A model generated the notes under the pieces. That model was not told the origin of the DNA and made no database searches. It saw only the letters and a list, made by a program, of their open reading frames with translations. From assembly GCA_948938605.1 (NCBI GenBank), contig CARAIG010000003.1:1-20608 (forward strand): 20,608 nucleotides of DNA, in the 5' to 3' direction. This DNA is from an uncultured Eubacteriales bacterium (lineage in GTDB: Bacteria; Bacillota; Clostridia; Christensenellales; CAG-314). The position numbers were made by a program, and so were the translations under genes. Below, piece by piece: positions 15,115 to 20,608 of this stretch (its first letter is position 1; each line of letters begins with the position of its first letter).

Positions 15115-15294
15115 TTAGTCTTGCTTGCTAAGCGTTCTAAGACAACGCGTGCAAACGTATTGAGCGGATGTTTCGCCGTCGAGTTTAACTTTCTTTAAGT
15201 TTGCGCTGTAAGTTTTAGGCGTCTTTCTGTTAGAGTGAGACACTTTGTTACCCGACATCTTGCTTTTACCGCATATAGAACATACCTTGGACAT
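15115..15294 (-). CDS. rpmB: 50S ribosomal protein L28 (bL28)
   Basis: This 59-residue ribosomal protein begins MSKVCSICGKSKMSGNKVSH, continues with a basic central part (SNRKTPKTYSANLKKVKL), and ends YVCTRCLRTLSKQD. Two CxxC pairs (Cys5/Cys8 and Cys48/Cys51) mark it as the zinc-binding form of L28. The ribosome-binding site GGAGGT (15306-15301) lies 6 nt before the ATG. It has its own promoter and terminator. It is divergent from asp23 and next to it, the arrangement known from B. subtilis (rpmB beside yloU-yloV). It is short enough to be missed by an ORF length cutoff. Confidence 0.96.
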   Translation of the reverse strand: MSKVCSICGKSKMSGNKVSHSNRKTPKTYSANLKKVKLDGETSAQYVCTRCLRTLSKQD

Positions 15295-15343
15295 GATTAC
15301 ACCTCCGTGTAAGATAATAAATTTGCAAATTTAACGCTTATCA

Positions 15344-15372
15344 ATGATAGCATTTTTTATTGTTTTTGGCAA
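15344..15372 (-). promoter_or_regulatory. Promoter of rpmB
   Basis: On the minus strand TTGCCA (15372-15367) and TATCAT (15349-15344) are separated by 17 bases, with TGC just before the -10 forming an extended -10 element. The predicted start is near 15337, about 43 nt before the rpmB ATG. Confidence 0.75.
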
Positions 15373-15452
15373 GCAAATACTATAAAAATTTTAAATATTG
15401 TACTTTTTTACGGATTTTTGACAGTTTTATTACTAGTTTTTGCCTAAATTGC

Positions 15453-15481
15453 TTGATAAAAATTATATTTTGCGGTAAAAT
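15453..15481 (+). promoter_or_regulatory. Promoter of the asp23-fakA operon
   Basis: TTGATA (15453-15458) and TAAAAT (15476-15481) are separated by 17 bases. The predicted start near 15488 leaves about 25 nt to the ATG, including a strong AGGAGG ribosome-binding site at 15498-15503. Confidence 0.75.
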
Positions 15482-15512
15482 GAATACTATCTATGGTAGG
15501 AGGTAAAATCGA

Positions 15513-15863
15513 ATGGCGTTACGTACCAAAAATTCGTATGGGGCAATAACAGTATCCGACGAAGTAATTGCGTCGCTTGCAGGGCATTTGGCAACCGAGT
15601 GTTACGGTGTTGTGGAAGTCGTGCCGTTCGGTCTCTCCGATTCGTTTACCGACGTCTTTAAACGTAACGGCAAAAGTCGTGGCGTGCGTATTGCCACCAA
15701 GGGGGACAGGATTTTCGTCGACTTATTTGTAAAAATTAAATATGGTCTGCCTGTTTCTGCCGTTTCGTCCAGTCTTAAAAAGACCGTCAAATACGGCTTA
15801 GAACACTTTACGGGCATGATTGTCGATTCCATTGACGTTCATGTAGTGGGCGTCAAGCTGTAA
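15513..15863 (+). CDS. yloU: Asp23/Gls24 family protein (YloU-like)
   Basis: This is a 116-residue member of the Asp23/Gls24 envelope-stress family. It begins MALRTKNSYGAITVSDEVIASLAG and has the family core TECYGVVEVVP, GVRIATKGDRIFVDLFVKIKYG and the C-terminal SIDVHVVGVKL. Its biochemical role is not settled; relatives are membrane-associated proteins linked to cell-envelope homeostasis. It sits 50 nt before fakA, the conserved yloU-yloV pair of Firmicutes, and both appear to be read from the promoter at 15453-15481. Confidence 0.92.
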   Translation: MALRTKNSYGAITVSDEVIASLAGHLATECYGVVEVVPFGLSDSFTDVFKRNGKSRGVRIATKGDRIFVDLFVKIKYGLPVSAVSSSLKKTVKYGLEHFTGMIVDSIDVHVVGVKL

Positions 15864-15913
15864 ACTAGTCACAGGACTACTTACTTTACGATAATTACGA
15901 GGAATATATAATC

Positions 15914-17596
15914 ATGGCTTCTGCTCATTCAAGCACTACACATATTACGGCTTCGGTAATGAAACGTATGTTCATTGCCGGCGGCAAAATGTTGGACGTT
16001 AATAAAGCACAAGTGGACGCGTTAAACGTGTTCCCCGTCCCCGATGGCGATACGGGTACTAATATGTCGCTAACTATGATGTCTGCCGTTAAGGAAATAA
16101 ACTCGCTTAACAGCACTTCTATGTCGGAGTTTGCCGACAAATTGTCTAAGGGCGCATTACGCGGGGCAAGGGGTAACTCCGGCGTTATACTTTCGCAAAT
16201 ACTAAAAGGTTTTTCCAACGCAATAGCGCAAAAGGACGAATGCGATGCGCGCACTTTTGCCAAGGGGCTGCGCGAAGGCGCCGAACTTGCTTACCGCGCC
16301 GTAAGTAAGCCTAAGGAAGGTACAATATTGACCGTCGTCCGTTCTATGGCGGAAGAAGCTGTCGATATGGCGAAGCGTACGGGCAGTATCGAAAAATTGA
16401 TGAATGCGGTTCTCGCAAAAGGCGAGGAAACGCTAGCTCAAACGCCCGATATGTTGGACGTCTTAAAGCGCGCAGGAGTCGTGGATAGCGGCGGATACGG
16501 ACTTATTACATTGTTCAAGGGGCTTATTATGGGCTACCTCGATCAAGAGATTTCGGGAGCGGAAGAGTACGAAGTTACTCAACCGTCGGCAAAACCCGTG
16601 TCTATCGATTCGGCGTTTCCGGACGATTCCGAACTTATCGTCGATTACGAGAGTTTAGGACAATTGGATTTCGGCTACTGCACCGAGTTCTTTATTACCA
16701 ATATCAAAAAGCGTACTACCGAGTCGGATATCGAAAAACTGCGTGAATATCTCAATGAGATCGGCAACTCCGTTATCTGCATCGGCGATTTGTCTTTGAT
16801 TAAGGTTCACGTTCACACCAACAATCCCGGTAAAGCTTTAAGCAAAGCTTTGACTCTGGGCGAACTCGATAAAGTCAAAATCGAAAATATGATGGAACAA
16901 AACCGTCAGCTTCGCGCAAGATACGAAGCAGAACGTAAGCCCATAGGCTTGCTTGCCGTGTGTGCAGGCGAAGGTTTTTCGGCAATCTTTAAGGATTTAC
17001 TTGTAGATCAGGTAATAGAAGGCGGTCAGACAATGAACCCATCGGCGGAGGATATCGCTTCCGCCGCTCGTAAAATCAATGCGGAAAATATCATTATTTT
17101 GCCCAATAATAAAAACATCATATTGTCGGCTGAACAATCGCGTACATTAGTTCAAAAGCGCAACATTTTCGTGTTGCAAACAAAGGATATCCCCCAAGGA
17201 CTTGCCGCCGTGCTTAATTTCAGCCCGGACGCATCATTGTCCGAAAACTTGGAAAATATGACTACCGCCTTTTCGTCGGTAGACGCCGGGCAAGTTACTT
17301 ATGCCGTGCGAGATACAGTTATAGATAAGTTCGTAATTAAAAAGGGCGACATTATCGGGCTTGACAAGGGCAATATAGTAACTTCGGGTAAAAATATCGA
17401 AAAGGTAACTACCGCCTTGATCGACGGTATGTTGAATGAGGACAAGGAAGTAGTTACGTTGTACTACGGCGCGGACGTTTCGGAAGAAAAAGCGGAAGCG
17501 TTTGTGGAAAAGTTGCAGGAAACGCATCCCGACGTGGAATTTATTCTTCATTTCGGCGGACAGCCATTGTATTACTATATCTTGAGTGTAGAGTGA
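15914..17596 (+). CDS. fakA: Fatty acid kinase FakA (DhaL-domain, YloV-like)
   Basis: FakA phosphorylates fatty acids held by a FakB (DegV-family) partner, feeding exogenous or recycled fatty acids into phospholipid synthesis. The 560-residue protein has an N-terminal DhaL kinase domain with the Mg-nucleotide motif NVFPVPDGDTGTNMS (Asp44, Asp46) and GARGNSGVILSQIL near 84-97. A middle domain spans about 230-330 (DFGYCTEFFI...KVHVHTNNPG). The C-terminal part is related to the DegV fold and ends HFGGQPLYYYILSVE. GAGGA at 15899-15903 precedes the start by 10 nt. No fakB gene lies in this window, so the partner must be elsewhere. A strong terminator follows. Confidence 0.95.
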   Translation: MASAHSSTTHITASVMKRMFIAGGKMLDVNKAQVDALNVFPVPDGDTGTNMSLTMMSAVKEINSLNSTSMSEFADKLSKGALRGARGNSGVILSQILKGFSNAIAQKDECDARTFAKGLREGAELAYRAVSKPKEGTILTVVRSMAEEAVDMAKRTGSIEKLMNAVLAKGEETLAQTPDMLDVLKRAGVVDSGGYGLITLFKGLIMGYLDQEISGAEEYEVTQPSAKPVSIDSAFPDDSELIVDYESLGQLDFGYCTEFFITNIKKRTTESDIEKLREYLNEIGNSVICIGDLSLIKVHVHTNNPGKALSKALTLGELDKVKIENMMEQNRQLRARYEAERKPIGLLAVCAGEGFSAIFKDLLVDQVIEGGQTMNPSAEDIASAARKINAENIIILPNNKNIILSAEQSRTLVQKRNIFVLQTKDIPQGLAAVLNFSPDASLSENLENMTTAFSSVDAGQVTYAVRDTVIDKFVIKKGDIIGLDKGNIVTSGKNIEKVTTALIDGMLNEDKEVVTLYYGADVSEEKAEAFVEKLQETHPDVEFILHFGGQPLYYYILSVE

Positions 17597-17607
17597 TTTA
17601 ACCTGCT

Positions 17608-17635
17608 TAGGGCGCAAAATGCGCCCTATTTTTTT
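17608..17635 (+). terminator. Terminator of the asp23-fakA operon
   Basis: TAGGGCGCA (17608-17616) and TGCGCCCTA (17620-17628) pair perfectly over 9 bp around AAA, followed by seven Ts (17629-17635). It begins 11 nt after the fakA stop codon. Confidence 0.92.
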
Positions 17636-17742
17636 GTATTCGCTCAATTCCCGCTTACCCACCCTTATGCGGACAACGTTAATGAAAACCCCGAGCAATG
17701 CAACACGTATGTCCTCAGCCGAGGGACGCAGTCTCGACCGCC

Positions 17743-17775
17743 AACGTTTACAGAGCGTGAGCGAATGTAAACGTT
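17743..17775. repeat. Perfect 10-bp inverted repeat
   Basis: AACGTTTACA (17743-17752) and TGTAAACGTT (17766-17775) flank a 13-nt spacer, GAGCGTGAGCGAA. There is no T-run, so it is not a typical terminator. It is the first of three hairpin elements in this stretch. Confidence 0.55.
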
Positions 17776-17817
17776 ATCCCGAGCAACAGTATATGTCATC
17801 CCGAGCAGCTCAATGTC

Positions 17818-17853
17818 ATCTCGACCAAGGGAGAAAGTCCCGCGTGGAGAGAT
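17818..17853. repeat. Imperfect hairpin repeat element (TCATCTCGACCA type)
   Basis: ATCTC (17818-17822), CCA (17825-17827) and GGGA (17829-17832) pair with TCCC (17838-17841), TGG (17845-17847) and GAGAT (17849-17853), giving a 12-bp interrupted stem. From memory, variants of this element are scattered through intergenic regions of many gut Clostridia assemblies. A related but shorter form occurs at 328-349. Confidence 0.5.
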
Positions 17854-17869
17854 CTGGGAACCAACTTAA

Positions 17870-17948
17870 TAAAGCAACAACAAAAAAGCTTTCCCCTTTC
17901 TCGAAGGGGACAAGGTGTCAACGAAGTTGACGGATGAGGGTTGCTTTA
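17870..17948. repeat. 79-nt three-way-junction-like repeat element
   Basis: Outer arms TAAAGCAAC (17870-17878) and GTTGCTTTA (17940-17948) form a 9-bp terminal stem. Inside are two perfect hairpins: TCCCCTT/AAGGGGA (17892-17898 and 17904-17910) and GTCAAC/GTTGAC (17917-17922 and 17926-17931). The whole can fold as a compact three-way junction. The pattern resembles a small non-autonomous repeat that I recall as common in gut Firmicutes genomes. No transposase is nearby. Confidence 0.6.
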
Positions 17949-17973
17949 AATTAACTCCAACCTCAATTCCGCA

Positions 17974-18008
17974 TTAAAAAAATCCACCATTTCGGTGGAT
18001 TTTTTTAA
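17974..18008. terminator. Bidirectional terminator downstream of the transglutaminase-like gene
   Basis: A perfect 15-bp stem pairs TTAAAAAAATCCACC (17974-17988) with its complement (17994-18008) around ATTTC. Seven As and seven Ts flank the GC core, so a U-run follows the hairpin on either strand. It starts 22 nt beyond the stop codon of the minus-strand gene. Confidence 0.9.
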
Positions 18009-18030
18009 TTATTAGTAACGGTATTTGTTG

Positions 18031-20608
18031 CTATTCTTCTCCCTTAGCGTCTCTTTTCTTGACTATTATTACGCCTACGGTTACGCCTGCGGCAAGTACT
18101 ACCGCGACGCCGATTACGATGCCGACAATAAGTCCTGTGTTGGAGTTGTTTCCGCTATCGGGGGTATATTCGGGAGGAATAATCGTTTGATCGAATGTAA
18201 AGAAATTATTTTGATCCTCTACCGAAACTACTACTTTAACGGGTTCGACGATATTCTTTTCTTTGTATCTAACTGCCGCCTCGTTGGCAATGTATTGTAT
18301 TTCCAATTCGTTGTTTGCGCTCAATTCGTCGTAAGATAAGGTAAGTTTTCCGTTTTGTACTCTGTCGGCAATACTCTTATCGTTTAACGTTACCGAGTAA
18401 AGCTTGTAACCTTCGTCGGGAGCGATAGTGTAAGTGTAGCTTCCGCCTTCTTTAACGGTCTGTATTTGTCCGTCTTCTTTGGTAAGCTTTCCGCCTGCGC
18501 CGTTTATCGAAGCGTAAACTGTTTTGTCCGTAGCCTTTTCTTCGGGAACTACCGCAACCATATACGGCGAGAAGCTTGTAACGGTAGCAACTATACCGAA
18601 TTTGGTAACTACGCAGGGAACTTCCTCTATTACATAGTTATCTCCGCCCATATGTTTGCGGTGGAACAGTTTAAACGTAACGCCTTCATCCTCGGGTCCA
18701 TAGTTTTCGGGGAAACCGAGCGAAATTTTAACGTAGCTTCCGTTGGGTATTTTGGGAACCCTTCCGCAAATCGACAGCTGAATGTCGTAAGTTTGGCTCG
18801 ATATTATATCGTCTTTCGTAACGTTGATTTCGGGATTTGCCGTAATCTCGTCCTTCATTGCGTCTACGGTTTCTTTACGCGTGTCGTTTACAACCAGCAT
18901 CATTTGGCTTCTTTCCGCTTCGGAGAAAGTGGTATTTCCGTCTTCGTCTTTGAAGTCCATCGCAGAAAGGTCCGAGTTGTCCGCAAGTACGGGCTGAGCG
19001 CAGCATTCTACCCACAGTCTGCCGTCGCCGAACACTTTGGGGCAAGCAAGGAACCAACGCGCCCATTCGAAGTATGCATAGTTAGGCGCTTTGTCCGAAG
19101 TGGTTGTAACGAAATTGCCGTCTTCTGTCTTTTTCTCTACAAGCTTTGCAGAACCTACGTTTTCGAAGGTAAATGCGTAACCCATGCTGTCGTGTTCGTA
19201 CATAAGGCTGGGCTTGAACTTGAATTGAAGAATATTCTTAACTCCGTTTTCGTCTTCCAACAGGTGTACGACAGCGCCGTCGGAGAATTTAACGAATCCG
19301 CAGTATAGTTTTGCGTTCTCCTTCTCGGGAGTAACATTTACAACGATAGGCTTGCTTGGGTCGAGAATATGCAGCGGTTCGGTATATTTAAGCGTTATTG
19401 TGGTGGCAAATTTGTCCGCCATAATATTGCTGCCTTGCGATTCACTCATAGAGTCGTTAATTGTAATCGCGCAGCCCATATACGGCGTAGTAGCTTCGTT
19501 CAAAAGGTACGGAGCGGGAGTGTAGGTGCCGTATATCTCGTTTTCGAACTTTTGCGAAAGGAATACGATATTTTCAGCTTTTATTCTTTCGTCGCTATAC
19601 TCGATTTTTTCCCACGTAATCGCTCCTCCGGCAAATACTTTGTCTAAGTCCGGTTCGATATCCGATACGACGGCGTATTGTGTGTATTGTACGTTTGTAT
19701 TAACATATGCAAACGTATAACCGTCGTGATTTTCTAAACCGCTTGCCTGATCGGAATATTTAGTTGACAAGTTAAATACGTCTTGCCATTTAGTCCATTG
19801 TTTTTTACCGTCATACATATAGTAACTGCGCGAAATTAAACGAAGATTTTCCGTTTCGAACAGCTCTTTTGCATTTTTATCTTTGTAGCTTACGTGTTCC
19901 TCAACGTTAAATGTAGTGCCGGCGCTTTTATAAAAGCTCTTGTAGTCGAAATCGCCTATGGTGATTTCGTTGTTCATTTCATTCGGATTTGCTGCTTTAT
20001 CGTAAATACGCGACGAAAGCGACGGATAATTGAGTGAGTAGTTGGAGGACGAAATTACGCCGTAGGGCATATGATGCTTAGAAGCGGTAATTGCGTCCAT
20101 GCAAGCATATTGTCCGCGCGACTGTACGTTGCCCCACGTGGGGTCGAACGCAAACCAATCGTAGCTCTTTTCGCTTGCGCGCGTCGTCGCCGATTCTTTG
20201 GGGGCGGTCTCTAACTTAACGTAATTCCAAGAGTGTCCTACCATATTGTCAAGATCTACGCCTTTCTTATCCTTTCCTACGCTGTAACCGCTTACTACAA
20301 TACAAGGTACGTTTAAGTAGTCCATAACCGCTTTGTAAGCCATTGCAAATCCCGAACAAACCGCCCTTTTGTTTACCAACGCTCCGTATGCCGTAAACGC
20401 CATAGAAGCAGTGGAAGCGTTTCCTTCCATTCCGTCGTTATACGTTCCGAAGTCGTAAAAGTAATTTTTGCTGTTGGAAGAAAAGTGTTCGTAAAGCGCT
20501 ATAGACAATTCTTTGTCGCGTTTGCCGGTAAAGCCTTCGGTCTTTTGCGAAATTTCGTCCGCGATGCTCTTGATTGCGTTGTTGTATTGAACGATAGCCG
20601 CATTAACA
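18031..20608 (-). CDS. Transglutaminase-like surface protein, C-terminally membrane-anchored (partial, 5' end outside window)
   Basis: The minus-strand frame stays open to the right edge, so the N-terminus is missing; 858 residues are visible. Residues about 60-170 carry a transglutaminase-like cysteine-protease-fold core with the apparent triad Cys84 (RAVCSGFAMAY), His125 (GHSWNYV) and Asp155 (FDPTWG). About 600 residues of beta-rich sequence follow, without recognised catalytic motifs. They include a segment ending VATVTSFSPYMVAVVP and a possible Ig-like module (EGGSYTYTIAPDEGYKLYSVTLND). The C-terminus has a hydrophobic helix (TGLIVGIVIGVAVVLAAGV) and a basic tail KKRDAKGEE, typical of a single-pass anchor with the bulk outside the cell. 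Its substrate is unknown; family members may cross-link or hydrolyse proteins or peptides. An internal TTG near 20508 is unlikely to be the real start, because the upstream codons continue without interruption. Confidence 0.8.
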   Translation of the reverse strand, partial: VNAAIVQYNNAIKSIADEISQKTEGFTGKRDKELSIALYEHFSSNSKNYFYDFGTYNDGMEGNASTASMAFTAYGALVNKRAVCSGFAMAYKAVMDYLNVPCIVVSGYSVGKDKKGVDLDNMVGHSWNYVKLETAPKESATTRASEKSYDWFAFDPTWGNVQSRGQYACMDAITASKHHMPYGVISSSNYSLNYPSLSSRIYDKAANPNEMNNEITIGDFDYKSFYKSAGTTFNVEEHVSYKDKNAKELFETENLRLISRSYYMYDGKKQWTKWQDVFNLSTKYSDQASGLENHDGYTFAYVNTNVQYTQYAVVSDIEPDLDKVFAGGAITWEKIEYSDERIKAENIVFLSQKFENEIYGTYTPAPYLLNEATTPYMGCAITINDSMSESQGSNIMADKFATTITLKYTEPLHILDPSKPIVVNVTPEKENAKLYCGFVKFSDGAVVHLLEDENGVKNILQFKFKPSLMYEHDSMGYAFTFENVGSAKLVEKKTEDGNFVTTTSDKAPNYAYFEWARWFLACPKVFGDGRLWVECCAQPVLADNSDLSAMDFKDEDGNTTFSEAERSQMMLVVNDTRKETVDAMKDEITANPEINVTKDDIISSQTYDIQLSICGRVPKIPNGSYVKISLGFPENYGPEDEGVTFKLFHRKHMGGDNYVIEEVPCVVTKFGIVATVTSFSPYMVAVVPEEKATDKTVYASINGAGGKLTKEDGQIQTVKEGGSYTYTIAPDEGYKLYSVTLNDKSIADRVQNGKLTLSYDELSANNELEIQYIANEAAVRYKEKNIVEPVKVVVSVEDQNNFFTFDQTIIPPEYTPDSGNNSNTGLIVGIVIGVAVVLAAGVTVGVIIVKKRDAKGEE

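Larger units (their letters stand above)
17636..17973. other. Gene-free, repeat-rich stretch downstream of fakA
   Basis: No credible coding region is present. A short plus-strand open frame crosses it but consists of repeat sequence and has no family resemblance. The stretch holds three successive inverted-repeat elements, listed separately, linked by words such as CCCGAGCA and GTCATC that recur three and two times. It is similar in character to positions 1-521 on the other side of the gene cluster. Confidence 0.7.

Noticed and set aside
17619..17930. 103-codon plus-strand ORF downstream of fakA
   Set aside because: It starts inside the fakA terminator, runs through three hairpin repeats, and has a low-complexity composition with no start signal.
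18466..19308. 280-codon plus-strand ORF antisense to the transglutaminase-like gene
   Set aside because: It is a shadow of the real minus-strand gene, with no start signal and no domain resemblance, whereas the minus strand has motifs, an anchor and a terminator.
20506..20508. TTG at 20508 as the start of the transglutaminase-like protein
   Set aside because: The frame continues without a stop to the window edge, there is no ribosome-binding site, and a secreted protein needs an N-terminal signal that is not seen here.

Overview
The window reads as a chromosomal housekeeping region from an uncultured, spore-forming (or recently spore-forming) member of the Firmicutes/Clostridia. Two things support this. 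The gene order (yicC-gmk-rpoZ-coaBC-priA-def-fmt-rsmB-rlmN-rsgA-rpe ... rpmB-asp23-fakA) is the conserved order of low-GC Gram-positives such as Bacillus subtilis. A 30-residue ORF on the minus strand beside rpe also matches the sporulation peptide SpoVM in sequence and in chromosomal position. Genus and species cannot be assigned from the sequence.

Layout. Positions 1-521 hold no gene but several short repeats and hairpins. ligA (522-2465) follows. A good sigma-A-type promoter at 2487-2515 then starts a tight plus-strand operon, yicC to rsgA (2568-12280), with several start/stop overlaps. It covers nucleotide metabolism (gmk), transcription (rpoZ), CoA synthesis (coaBC), replication restart (priA), N-terminal formylation and deformylation (fmt, def), and rRNA modification and ribosome assembly (rsmB, rlmN, rsgA). 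rpe has its own promoter and a 150-nt leader that can fold as a pseudoknot.

From 13179 to 15294 the strand flips: spoVM, a PAP2-family membrane phosphatase, and rpmB (ribosomal protein L28) lie on the minus strand. Divergent promoters at 15344-15481 serve rpmB and, on the plus strand, the asp23-fakA pair (15513-17596), which ends at a strong terminator. A second repeat-rich, gene-free block (17636-17973) contains three successive hairpin elements. A bidirectional terminator then closes the 3' end of a large minus-strand transglutaminase-like surface protein that runs off the right edge.

Three genes usually found in this neighbourhood are absent from their expected places: remA (between yicC and gmk), prpC-prkC (between rlmN and rsgA, which here overlap by 8 nt) and thiN (after rpe). 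I found no defence system, phage, insertion sequence, CRISPR array, tRNA or rRNA. The most notable points are the small spoVM gene, its convergent arrangement with rpe, the candidate pseudoknot leader of rpe, the loss of prpC-prkC from the locus, and the structured intergenic repeats on both sides of the cluster.
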